Source: JADJWR01 sp964509545 | GTDB lineage: Bacteria; Pseudomonadota; Gammaproteobacteria; Burkholderiales; Burkholderiaceae_F | Assembly: GCA_964509545.1 (NCBI GenBank) | Contig: CAZDXQ010000013.1 | Coordinates: 14,030 to 78,029 of the forward strand | Direction: 5' to 3' | DNA length: 64,000 nucleotides | Part shown: piece by piece, positions 1-7,624 of the stretch | How positions within the stretch are numbered: the stretch's first letter is position 1 | How the letters are laid out: every line of letters begins with the position of its first letter | Made by a program: the position numbers and the translations under genes | The notes under the pieces: generated by a model | What the model was told of the DNA's origin: nothing | The model's input: the letters and a program-made list of their open reading frames with translations, nothing else | Databases searched by the model: none

Positions 1-627
1 CGCCGGCGACAGGTAGCTTTCGATGTTGTGCGTCAGCGCGTCCATGCCGGTGGCTGCGGTCACCGCCGCCGGCAGCGCCAGCGTCAGTTCCGGATCGGCG
101 AACACCGCCCTGGCCAGAAGTTTCGGCGAGAAGACGATGCGCTTCAGGTGCGTGTCGTCCTCGGACACGACGCTGGAGCGGCCGACCTCGGAGCCGGTGC
201 CGCTGGTGGTCGGCAGGGCGATGAAGTACGGAAGTTCCTGCGTGATCGGCCGCACCTGCGGGTGGTCCCAGACGTATTCGAGCACGTGGCCATCGTGTAC
301 GGCCATCAGCGCGACGACCTTGGCCACGTCGAGCGCCGCGCCGCCGCCGAAGCCGATCACGCAGTCGGCGCCGTGGGCACGGAACGCAGCGGCGCCGTCC
401 ATCACCTGCGACGCGGTCGGGTTGCCGAACACGCCGGAGTAGACGCCGACGTCCAGTCCGGGCAGGTGGCTTCTGAATTCGGCGAGCAGCGGCAACTGCG
501 CCAGCGCCCTGTCGGTGACGATCAATGGCCGCTTCAGCGAGCGCTCGCGCAAGTGCGGGCCGGCCTGTGTTCGGCTGCCGGCGCCGAAGTGGATCGAAGT
601 GGGAAAGGAGAAATGCGCAATGGACAT
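1..627 (-). CDS. Iron-containing alcohol dehydrogenase family protein (3' end off the window)
   Basis: Group III (iron-type) alcohol dehydrogenase or maleylacetate-reductase-like NAD(P)-dependent oxidoreductase. About 209 N-terminal residues are visible. They show the nucleotide-binding GFGGGAALDVAK segment near residue 92, PTTSGTGSE near residue 140, and MDALTHNIE, which holds the Asp and His that bind the metal in this family. The ATG at 627 begins MSIAHFSFPTSIHFGAG, a typical family start. It lies 5 bp after the RelE-like gene and has no obvious ribosome-binding site, so it may be read through from upstream. Roughly the C-terminal half is outside the window. The substrate cannot be told. 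Confidence 0.85.
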   Translation of the reverse strand, partial: MSIAHFSFPTSIHFGAGSRTQAGPHLRERSLKRPLIVTDRALAQLPLLAEFRSHLPGLDVGVYSGVFGNPTASQVMDGAAAFRAHGADCVIGFGGGAALDVAKVVALMAVHDGHVLEYVWDHPQVRPITQELPYFIALPTTSGTGSEVGRSSVVSEDDTHLKRIVFSPKLLARAVFADPELTLALPAAVTAATGMDALTHNIESYLSPA

Positions 628-632
628 GGGCG

Positions 633-905
633 TCAGTCCCGACAGACGTCGCTCCAGTGCCCGATGCGGACAGCGGCGACGACGATTCGTGAGTCTTGGA
701 GGCTGCGGATCAGGCGGTAGTCGCCGACGCGAAAGTTCCAATGGGCGCCGAACCACCTGGCGCGCGCAGGTTGGCCGATCGAACGGGGGTTCACGACACG
801 ACGGACGCGCTCGCCAAGAAAGCGAAGCCGCTGCGCGGCAAGCTGCCGGTCGAGCTTGCGCGGTTCCCGCGCGGCCTGAGGCAGAAACTCAACGGTCCAC
901 GCCAT
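633..905 (-). CDS. RelE/ParE-family toxin
   Basis: Ninety-residue protein with the RelE-type plan: MAWTVEFLPQAAREPRKLD at the N-terminus, a basic middle (NPRSIGQP), then WNFRVGDYRLIRSLQDSRI and a C-terminal GHWSDVCR. Family members act as ribosome-dependent mRNA endonucleases restrained by a RelB-type partner. The usual tail is close to VGHRREVYR; here Arg and Tyr positions read as Trp/Ser and Cys, so activity may be reduced. The start at 905 overlaps the end of the antitoxin remnant by 17 bp, the usual arrangement in relBE operons. The upstream partner is frameshifted, which bears on whether this toxin can be active. Confidence 0.75.
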   Translation of the reverse strand: MAWTVEFLPQAAREPRKLDRQLAAQRLRFLGERVRRVVNPRSIGQPARARWFGAHWNFRVGDYRLIRSLQDSRIVVAAVRIGHWSDVCRD

Positions 906-1108
906 GTTCGCGCATGAGGTCATCCAGCGGGACCGCCGTGGCGGCGCTGTGCGACGTCATGCGTTTCTCGGCCAGATCGAAGTCCTCGAGATCGGCGACG
1001 CACCCGGACAGCGCCTCGCGGACGTAGAACGACTTCGCCCGAGCTGGCCTTCTTCGCCAGGCGGTCCGGGCGCTGCTCGATGTCTTCGGGCAGGCGTAGG
1101 GCGAGCAT
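889..1108 (-). pseudogene. RelB/DinJ-type antitoxin, frameshifted
   Basis: ATG at 1108 gives MLALRLPEDIEQRPDRLAKKA, a ribbon-helix-helix antitoxin N-terminus. Around 1035-1047 the homology jumps to another frame, which continues AKSFYVREALSGC, DLEDFDLAEKRM and VPLDDLMREHGVD to a stop at 889. Joined, the two frames make a normal RelB-like protein of about 73 residues, so one small indel separates them. In the first frame translation would run on out of register. Either the antitoxin is genuinely inactivated or there is a base-calling error. The toxin frame immediately downstream is open. Confidence 0.7.
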
Positions 1109-1235
1109 GGGTGAGGCCCCGCAGCAGTTCTCGTACAAGGATAGCGCTGGCCGCCGGCACGGCACCGCCCGGGACCCCGACGTGCCTTCACGGGGCGCGC
1201 GCGCAGCGAACGGGGCTGGCGAAAGGCGGCTGGCC

Positions 1236-2927
1236 TCAGTCGATGCGCACGAAGCGCAGCTCGAGGATGTCGTTCGGCCACGGCGTGACGTGGATGTTCG
1301 GCCGCATCACCCAGTTGATCCGGCGCCGGTACAGCGGCAGCAGCGGCAGGTCGTCGGCCATCAGCCGCAGTGCATCGCCGACCAGCTGCCGCCGCCGGGC
1401 GAGATCGGGTTCGACGCGGATGGCGTCGATCAGCGCGTCGAGCTTCGCGTTCGAATAGCGTCCGCCGTTGAACTGGCCGGAGCCGAGGCCGTCGTGGCTG
1501 CGCACGATCGAATTGAGCATCGTCCAGGCGTCGGTGGTCGGGACCCAGCCGAACTCGAAGAAGCTGGTCGTCGCCTGCGTCAGCTTGGGAAAGAACAGCG
1601 CACTGGGCGACGGCTGGAAGCTGGCGCGGATGCCCACCTGCGCCAGCATCGCCGCGATCGCCTGGCACACCGCGGCGCGGAACGTCACGTTGACGCAGTC
1701 GAGTTGCACCGAGAAGCCGTCGGCGTAGCCGGCCTGCTTCAGCAGCGCCCGCGCCGCCGTCGGGTCGTACGGCAGCCGCCGGTCGAGCTCCGGCAGATAA
1801 CCATCGACGCGTGCCGAGACGAACGAGCCCGTCGGCGCCGCCTGCCCGCGCAGCACCTTGGCAACGATCGACTCGATGTCGATCGCCTGGTAAACGGCCT
1901 GGCGCACGCGCAGGTCCTGGAACGGATTGCGGCCCTTGATGTCGCTCGACTCGAGTTCGCTTCGCGCCTGGTCGAAACCGAGGTACTGCGTGCCGATGTC
2001 GGTGGTCGAGGCGAACTTCAGCCGCTTGTCCTGCTGCAGGCGCGCCACGTCCTGGAACGGCGGGTCGATGACGAAGTCCGCCTCGCCGGTGGCCAGCGCC
2101 GCCATGCGCGTGGCATCGGACTGGATCACCGTGTAAGTGACCTCGGTGAGGTTGCCGCCGCCGAACGAAGTGTCGCGCCCCCACCAGTTGGGATTGGCTG
2201 CGAGGACCAGCCGCGTGTCAGGCTCGTAGCGCTTGAGCATGAACGGACCGGTGCCGTTGGCATTGCGCACGGCAAAGGTCTCCTGCCTGGCGTTGAAGTC
2301 CTGCGGCAACGGCACCCCGTGTCTCTCGGCCCACGCCCTGCTCATGATGCCGATGAAGATCATCTTCTCCGGCAGCACGGCGTCGGGTGCGGCCAGCAGC
2401 ACATCGACGGTCAGCGCGTCGACCTTGCGCGCGCCGGTCACGCCGCGCAGCTGGAAGGCGCGCTGCGAGGTCTTCGCCAGCGCCCGCTCGATCGAAAAGA
2501 CCACGTCGTCGGCGGTCAACGGCGTGCCATCGTGAAACTTGACGTTCGGCCGCAGCGAAAAGCGCCAGGTGCGCAGATCGACCATCCGCCACGACGCGGC
2601 CAGCGACGGCTCCAGTTTGAAGTCGCGGTCGCGATTGACCAGCGACTCGTAGATCTGCGTCACCACCCGCGACTGGTACAGCAGCGCCAGCGCGTGCGGA
2701 TCCATCGACTGCGGGTCGAAAGCGCTGGCGAAGCGCAGCGTCTTCGCCGACGCCGGCGCGGCAGCGAGCGCCGCGCCGAGCAGCAATGCACAGCACAGCG
2801 CCAGGCGGGTAAGCCGGCCGTTGCGATCGCGCGATCGCCTCGCGCCGGTGCAGGCGGGGACTTCCGCGGGTTCGGTCGTCACGTGGGCGGATGCCGTGCC
2901 ACACGGCGCGGCGACGAGGGCGTTCAT
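1236..2927 (-). CDS. ABC transporter substrate-binding protein, family 5 (peptide/nickel type)
   Basis: A 563-residue periplasmic solute-binding protein of the SBP_bac_5 (DppA/OppA/NikA) family. A hydrophobic signal segment ending APASA lies near residues 40-62, after an unusually long N-terminal lead; a GTG at residue 17 is an alternative start. Family landmarks follow: KTLRFASAFDPQSMDPH, LAASWRMVDLRTWRFSLR, VKFHDGTPLTADDVVFSIERA and a late FVRID terminus. The start codon overlaps the stop of the ketopantoate-reductase-like gene in an ATGA, so the two are translationally coupled. No permease or ATPase genes lie in the window, so this may be an orphan binding protein or feed a transporter elsewhere. 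The ligand is unknown. Confidence 0.88.
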   Translation of the reverse strand: MNALVAAPCGTASAHVTTEPAEVPACTGARRSRDRNGRLTRLALCCALLLGAALAAAPASAKTLRFASAFDPQSMDPHALALLYQSRVVTQIYESLVNRDRDFKLEPSLAASWRMVDLRTWRFSLRPNVKFHDGTPLTADDVVFSIERALAKTSQRAFQLRGVTGARKVDALTVDVLLAAPDAVLPEKMIFIGIMSRAWAERHGVPLPQDFNARQETFAVRNANGTGPFMLKRYEPDTRLVLAANPNWWGRDTSFGGGNLTEVTYTVIQSDATRMAALATGEADFVIDPPFQDVARLQQDKRLKFASTTDIGTQYLGFDQARSELESSDIKGRNPFQDLRVRQAVYQAIDIESIVAKVLRGQAAPTGSFVSARVDGYLPELDRRLPYDPTAARALLKQAGYADGFSVQLDCVNVTFRAAVCQAIAAMLAQVGIRASFQPSPSALFFPKLTQATTSFFEFGWVPTTDAWTMLNSIVRSHDGLGSGQFNGGRYSNAKLDALIDAIRVEPDLARRRQLVGDALRLMADDLPLLPLYRRRINWVMRPNIHVTPWPNDILELRFVRID

Positions 2928-3853
2928 TCGGATGGGAACCCTGCTTCGCGCGCCTTGACCAGCGCGACAACGGTTGCGTTGACCGGCGTGGCTACGCCGA
3001 CCTTGACGCCTTCGCGCGGAATCGCGCCGTTGATCACGTCGATCTCCGAACGGCGGCGCGCCAGGTGATCGAGCAGCATCGACGGCCGCGCATTGCCGAT
3101 CTTTCCGCCCAGATGGCGGATGTGTTCGAGAGGATCGCCGACTTCGAGGTGGATGCCGGCCGCGTTCGCCACCGCCACAGCCTCCTCGGCGCAGCCTCGC
3201 GCCACGAGCCAGGCGTCGGCATCGTGCATCACCTGGCCGATGGTCATCCCGGTCAGGCAGCAGGTGCCGGAGAAGGTCACGTTCATGATCAGCTTTTCCC
3301 ATACCATGCGGCGCAGGTCGTCGAACAGGGCCACCTTGAAGCCGGCCGACTCCCAGACCTCGGCCGACGCCGCGAGCCGCTGGCGCGGCAGGCCGGCATA
3401 GCGGCCAAAGCGCACCATCTCCATGCCGTTGTGATGCACGTGAGCGGGCGCGCGCAGCGACGCGCCGAAGCCTCCGACCACGCCAACGGCGAGCCGGTCC
3501 GCACCCACGATCGGCGCGACCCGTTCGGCCGAGCCGAGGCCGTTCTGGATCGTCTGCACCACGGTGTGCGGCGCGAGCAACGGCAACGCCGAGCGCGCCG
3601 CGGCTTCGACGTCGAAGGCCTTGGTGGCGATGATGACCAGGTCGCAGGGGCCGATGCCATCGGTGCTCATGCCCGCGTGCAGTCGCACCGTGCGGTCGCC
3701 GCTGGCGCCCTCGACCCGCAGGCCTTGTCTGGCCATCGCCTCGGCGTGATCCGGCCACAGCGTCACCGCGTGCACTTCGTGCCCGGCATCGACCATCAAC
3801 GCCGCATACACGGAGCCCATTGCGCCGCAGCCGATGACCGCCACCTTTGCCAT
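2924..3853 (-). CDS. Ketopantoate reductase family protein (ApbA/PanE-like)
   Basis: A 309-residue NADPH-dependent 2-dehydropantoate 2-reductase-family protein. The Rossmann motif GCGAMGS is at residues 7-13, followed by a substrate-binding NG in IQNGLGSAE and the catalytic-type Lys in VWEKLIMNVTF, then the helical ApbA C-terminal domain (MLLDHLARRRSEIDVING). An AGGAG ribosome-binding site precedes ATG 3853. Many genomes carry several paralogues used on other branched 2-oxo acids. Coupling to an ABC binding protein rather than to panB/panC suggests a catabolic paralogue rather than pantothenate synthesis; that is inference. Confidence 0.85.
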   Translation of the reverse strand: MAKVAVIGCGAMGSVYAALMVDAGHEVHAVTLWPDHAEAMARQGLRVEGASGDRTVRLHAGMSTDGIGPCDLVIIATKAFDVEAAARSALPLLAPHTVVQTIQNGLGSAERVAPIVGADRLAVGVVGGFGASLRAPAHVHHNGMEMVRFGRYAGLPRQRLAASAEVWESAGFKVALFDDLRRMVWEKLIMNVTFSGTCCLTGMTIGQVMHDADAWLVARGCAEEAVAVANAAGIHLEVGDPLEHIRHLGGKIGNARPSMLLDHLARRRSEIDVINGAIPREGVKVGVATPVNATVVALVKAREAGFPSE

Positions 3854-4195
3854 GCGCTGCGTCTCCTCGTGTTTTCGCAAATGCGGCCCGGACCCCGCCT
3901 CGCCGCGGCGCACGGCGGGAGCCGGTCGCTGCGGGTGCGCCGCGGCCTTGCCGCCGTCGTCACCGCGTCGGCCGCAGCGTCGACCGGTTCGCGGCCGTCG
4001 AATCATAAGTGTTCGCCTGCGAGCCGGCAGCGTTGCGCCACTCGCGCCTATTGCCTCTGGCGTGGACGCGATCCGGCAGTGCCTGCCGTGGCAATATGAA
4101 GCGGCGGCCGGAATCGAGACAGACCCGGCGAATTCCTTCCCGCGCCGTTTGAACGGGGGAGTCCGCCACGCCGCACGTCCGACGCGGCGCGCGAG
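3854..4195. other. Intergenic region between divergent genes
   Basis: This 342-bp stretch lies between the start of the ketopantoate-reductase-like gene and the acetyltransferase start. No complete gene is recognised. From about 4100 to 4195 the plus-strand frame of the acetyltransferase stays open and reads family-like residues (SDAAREVRF) just before the GTG, but has no start codon after the in-frame TGA at 4097. This suggests the right part is a remnant 5' coding sequence. Confidence 0.4.
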
Positions 4196-4618
4196 GTGCG
4201 GTTCCTGCAGTCGCCGTCGCCGCAGACCCGCTACGAACGGGTCTTTTCGCACCGCGGCCTGCTGCCCGGCGAACTGCGGCAACCGGTGCGCTTCGACGTG
4301 CGCCGCGAGATCGCTTTGCTTGCCGCGACAGCGGCGGCCGGCGAGGAGATCGTCGCCGTGGCACGGCTGAAGAAAAGCGACGATGGCAGCGCGTACGAAT
4401 TCGCAATCGTCGTCGGCGACGCCGGGCAGCGGCAGGGGATCGGTGCGCGGCTGCTGCGTCGGCTGCTGGCCGTGGCGAAGCTGGCGGGAATCCGGCAGGT
4501 GACCGGTGTCACGCTGGCGACCGATGTGCCGATGAAGACCCTTTGTGCCGGGCTGGGCTTCTCGGTCCGGCCCGATCCGCAGGACGCGGCCGTCAGCCTG
4601 CTGTCGATCGATCTGTAG
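4196..4618 (+). CDS. GNAT-family N-acetyltransferase, probably 5'-truncated
   Basis: A 140-residue protein resembling the C-terminal GNAT domain of Pat-type protein acetyltransferases: SPQTRYERVF, VRFDVRREIALLA, an acetyl-CoA loop RQGIGARLLRRLLA, then GVTLATDVPMKTLCAGLGF and a terminal AVSLLSIDL. The only available start is GTG 4196, with no visible ribosome-binding site. Family homology seems to begin about six residues upstream of it in the same open frame, which hits a stop at 4097. The gene has therefore probably lost its original start, or uses a non-standard one. Its flanks, divergent on the left and convergent on the right, give no functional clue. Confidence 0.65.
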   Translation: MRFLQSPSPQTRYERVFSHRGLLPGELRQPVRFDVRREIALLAATAAAGEEIVAVARLKKSDDGSAYEFAIVVGDAGQRQGIGARLLRRLLAVAKLAGIRQVTGVTLATDVPMKTLCAGLGFSVRPDPQDAAVSLLSIDL

Positions 4619-4648
4619 CGGCGGGGCCGCGCCTGCCGGCGAGCGGCT

Positions 4649-6025
4649 TCAGATGATCTCGAAATACCGCTTCAGTTCCCAGTCGGTGACGCTGTCCTGC
4701 CACTGCCGCCATTCCCACTCGCGGGTGAGCGCGAAGTGCTCGACGAAGTCGTCGCCGAGCCAGTCGCGGGCCACTGCGCTGCGCCTGAAGATCTCGGTGG
4801 TGGCGGCGAGCGAGCGCGGTGCCCGCGGGATGTTCTCGGCGCCGACGTTGGTGCCGGTGATCGGCGCCGCGGTGAGCTTCAGGTTCTTCTCGACGCCGTG
4901 CAGCCCGGCCGCGATCAGCGCCGCAGTGGCCAGATAGGGGTTGATATCGGCGCCGGGGCAGCGCGTCTCCAGCCGCGTGCTCTTCGGCGAGCCGGGAATC
5001 ACGCGGAAGCTCGCCGTGCGGTTGTCGATGCCCCAGGTCGGCTTCACCGGCGCCCAGAAGCCATCGACCAGACGTTTGTAGCTGTTGATCGTCGGCCAGA
5101 ACATCGGCGCGAACTCCAGCGCCACTGCGATCTGGCCGGCGAGGTAGCTCTCGAACAGCTTCGACATGCCATGCCGGCCTTTTTCGTCGAAGAACAGGTT
5201 CTTCCTGCCGTCGGACAACGACTGGTGCAGGTGGCCGCTGCAGCCCGGGTACTGCTGGCTCCATTTGGCCATGAAGCTCGGCATGATGCCGAAGCGGGCG
5301 CCGACCTCCTTGGCACCGGCCTTGAACAGCAGCGCCCGGTCGGCGGCTTCCAGCGCCTCGGAGAACTGGATCGCCGCCTCGTAAACGCCCGGACCGGTCT
5401 CGGTATGCAGGCCCTCGATCGGCACGCGGAACGCCAGCAGTTCGTCGAGCAGGGCATTGAAATACTCGCGGTTGTCGTTGGCGCGCAGCAGCGAGTAGCC
5501 GAACATGCCCGGCGTCAGCGGCGTGGGATCGACGCCTTTCTTGGCGGCCCAGCTTGCCGGCGTCTCGCGGAAGTTGAACCACTCGAACTCCAGCCCGCAC
5601 ATCGGCTGCACGCCGAGTTGCTCGGCGCGCCGCAGCACGCGGCGCAGCGCCTGCCGCGGGCAGGCCGGATGCGGGCCGCCGTCGGCGGTGACGAACTCGC
5701 CGAGCAGGAAGGGGATACCGCCATCCCAGGGCACCGCGCGCAGCGTCGCCGGGTCGAGGCGGACCTGCGCGTCCGGAAAACCGTGATGCCAGCCGGTGAG
5801 ACGCGTGTTGTCATAGCAGGCATCCATCATGTCCCAGCCGAAGACGACGTCGCAGAAACCGAAGCCGCCGTCGAGCGCTGACAGGAACTTGTCTTTGTGC
5901 AGGTATTTGCCGCGCAGTACTCCGTCGATGTCGCTGACCGCCACCTTGACCTTGGCGAGCCGCGAATCCTCGACCGCCTTCAACACGCGGCGGCGCGCGT
6001 CGGTTTCCGGGCCTTTTCTGGCCAT
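4649..6025 (-). CDS. Glutamine synthetase family protein (gamma-glutamyl-amine ligase type)
   Basis: A 458-residue glutamine-synthetase fold enzyme of the class used for gamma-glutamylation of amines (PuuA/GlnT-like) rather than the housekeeping GlnA. Visible are the beta-grasp start (VKVAVSDIDGVLRGKYLHKDKF), CGLEFEWF with metal-binding Glu, TGPGVYEAA, the ATP-binding-type GCSGHLHQSLSD and the substrate loop NRTASFRVI, ending WELKRYFEII. The adenylylation-site loop of GlnA is absent, as usual for this subgroup. ATG 6025 follows a good GAGGAG ribosome-binding site; upstream in-frame codons are low-complexity and were not used. The nearby alcohol dehydrogenase and binding protein fit amine or polyamine use, but this is inference. 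Confidence 0.85.
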   Translation of the reverse strand: MARKGPETDARRRVLKAVEDSRLAKVKVAVSDIDGVLRGKYLHKDKFLSALDGGFGFCDVVFGWDMMDACYDNTRLTGWHHGFPDAQVRLDPATLRAVPWDGGIPFLLGEFVTADGGPHPACPRQALRRVLRRAEQLGVQPMCGLEFEWFNFRETPASWAAKKGVDPTPLTPGMFGYSLLRANDNREYFNALLDELLAFRVPIEGLHTETGPGVYEAAIQFSEALEAADRALLFKAGAKEVGARFGIMPSFMAKWSQQYPGCSGHLHQSLSDGRKNLFFDEKGRHGMSKLFESYLAGQIAVALEFAPMFWPTINSYKRLVDGFWAPVKPTWGIDNRTASFRVIPGSPKSTRLETRCPGADINPYLATAALIAAGLHGVEKNLKLTAAPITGTNVGAENIPRAPRSLAATTEIFRRSAVARDWLGDDFVEHFALTREWEWRQWQDSVTDWELKRYFEII

Positions 6026-6218
6026 TGTTGTCTCCTCGTCCTGCCGAGCGCGGCAGTTTGCAGCAGCACCGCGGCGCTGTCCAAGCGCGGGGAGGCCGGC
6101 GCCGCCGGTCGGCCGCGGCGCACCGCCGCTGTTGGAAAAGCGCCCGCCGACCCCCATATCCGCCGCGCAGTCGTTGCAACCACTTAGAATTCAGGCAGTT
6201 ATCGCTTCCGAGGTCACC

Positions 6219-6542
6219 ATGCCGATTTATGCCTACAAGTGTTCGTCCTGCGGGCACGAGAAGGACGTGCTGCAGAAGATCTCCGACGCGCCCTTGGCCG
6301 AGTGCCCGGCCTGCGGTGCGGCGTCGTTCGCCAAGCAGATCACGGCCGCGGGCTTCCAGCTCAAAGGCAGCGGCTGGTACGTGACCGACTTCAAGAACGG
6401 GTCGGCCGCGAAATCGAACGGCAAGCCGGCGGAGACGAAGACCGAGGCCGCCGCCGATACCAAGTCGACGGCGCCGGCCGGCAAACCGGCCGAGGCGGCC
6501 GCAGCCTCCGCTGCGGCGCCCCCTACAACAGGCGGAGCCTGA
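6219..6542 (+). CDS. FmdB-family zinc ribbon protein
   Basis: A 107-residue protein starting MPIYAYKCSSCGHEKDV with a second CPACG pair, giving the CxxC...CxxC zinc ribbon of the FmdB/CxxC_CxxC_SSSS family. It is followed by SFAKQITAAGFQLKGSGWY and a low-complexity Ala/Lys/Pro-rich tail. It probably acts as a small regulatory or nucleic-acid-binding protein; the exact role of the family is not established. It is the first gene of the conserved betaproteobacterial order FmdB, DUF502, aspS, nudB. ATG 6219 is preceded by GAGG. Confidence 0.88.
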   Translation: MPIYAYKCSSCGHEKDVLQKISDAPLAECPACGAASFAKQITAAGFQLKGSGWYVTDFKNGSAAKSNGKPAETKTEAAADTKSTAPAGKPAEAAAASAAAPPTTGGA

Positions 6543-6694
6543 TTCTGCTGCGCCAACGCAGGGGGGCTGCGCGACCAGCAAGAACGTGGCGCCGTGCCAC
6601 GCGAGACCGTCGCGCGACACAATGCGCACATAGCGCGGCACGGGCCGCGCCGAGCATCTGATCCGGGCTGCGGTGCGGGGGGCGCCGCGTCATC

Positions 6695-7357
6695 ATGTTC
6701 AAGAAATACCTGATCACGGGTTTGCTGATCTGGCTGCCGCTCGCGGTCACCCTGTGGATCATCGATTTCGTGATTACCACGATGGACCGCACCGTGCTGC
6801 TGCTGCCGGAGGCGTGGCGGCCGGAGATCGCCTTCGGCATGCGCCTGCCGGGCTTCGGCCTGCTGCTTTCCGTACTGGTGATTCTCGTCACCGGCGTTCT
6901 GGCCGCCAACTTTCTCGGTCAGCGGCTGTTGCGCTGGTGGGAGGCGATCGTCGGCCGCATTCCGATCGTCAACTCGATCTATTCGAGCGTGAAGCAGGTC
7001 TCCGACACCATGCTGGCGCAGAAGGGAAACGCCTTTCGCAAGGTGGTGCTGGTCGAGTTCCCGCAGCGCGGCCAGTGGACAATGGCTTTCGTGGTCGGTG
7101 CTCCGGGTGAGAGGCTGGAGCCGAAGCTGGGCGGCGAGAAGGTGACGGTCTACGTGCCGACCGCGCCGAACCCGACCTCGGGCTACGTGATCATGGTCGA
7201 CCCGGCCGAACTGCGCGATGTCGACGTCAGCGTCGACGAGGCGTTCAAGTACCACGTCTCGCTCGGCGTCGTGACGCCGACCGTTGAGGGACGCCGGCGC
7301 CCGCACAAGCCGGCCGCGCTGGTCGCGGAAAACCCCGGCGAGGCGCCGGGCCGATAA
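6695..7357 (+). CDS. DUF502 family inner-membrane protein
   Basis: A 220-residue protein with two predicted membrane helices near residues 5-28 and 56-76, then a soluble domain with PIVNSIYSSVKQVSDTML, VLVEFPQRGQWTMAFV and VYVPTAPNPTSGYVIMV. These are the signature segments of the DUF502 family, which is often linked to membrane or cell-envelope homeostasis. Its biochemical role is unknown. It lies 152 bp after the FmdB gene and 267 bp before aspS, a linkage conserved in betaproteobacteria. The Arg/Pro/Ala tail after residue 200 is variable. Confidence 0.88.
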   Translation: MFKKYLITGLLIWLPLAVTLWIIDFVITTMDRTVLLLPEAWRPEIAFGMRLPGFGLLLSVLVILVTGVLAANFLGQRLLRWWEAIVGRIPIVNSIYSSVKQVSDTMLAQKGNAFRKVVLVEFPQRGQWTMAFVVGAPGERLEPKLGGEKVTVYVPTAPNPTSGYVIMVDPAELRDVDVSVDEAFKYHVSLGVVTPTVEGRRRPHKPAALVAENPGEAPGR

Positions 7358-7624
7358 AATGCGTTTGTTCACTGCCGACGCCTCGCGCCATGACGAATGC
7401 CGCCCACCGACGACGGATCTGCCGGCCCCCGCTTGCCGGCGCGCGGCGGCTGCGCTCGCCGGTACGCAAGCAGGGCCGAAACCGGTAGCGGCCGGGCGGG
7501 TGGCGTCGTCCGCTCGCCGGTCGATTCGCGAGAGTCGGCTTCCGAGCTGATCGAAATCCCCGGATCGGGACAGAACCTGCGCGGCAGCTGCGGTGCCGCG
7601 CCAACCACATCGATTGGAGTTTCC

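Noticed and set aside
1080..3068. A 662-residue open frame on the plus strand
   Set aside because: It is antisense to the binding-protein gene, rich in Arg/His/Gln, and shows no domain; typical of GC-rich shadow frames.
7397..7624. N-terminal extension of aspartyl-tRNA synthetase
   Set aside because: The frame is open but low-complexity; the conserved protein begins at ATG 7625.
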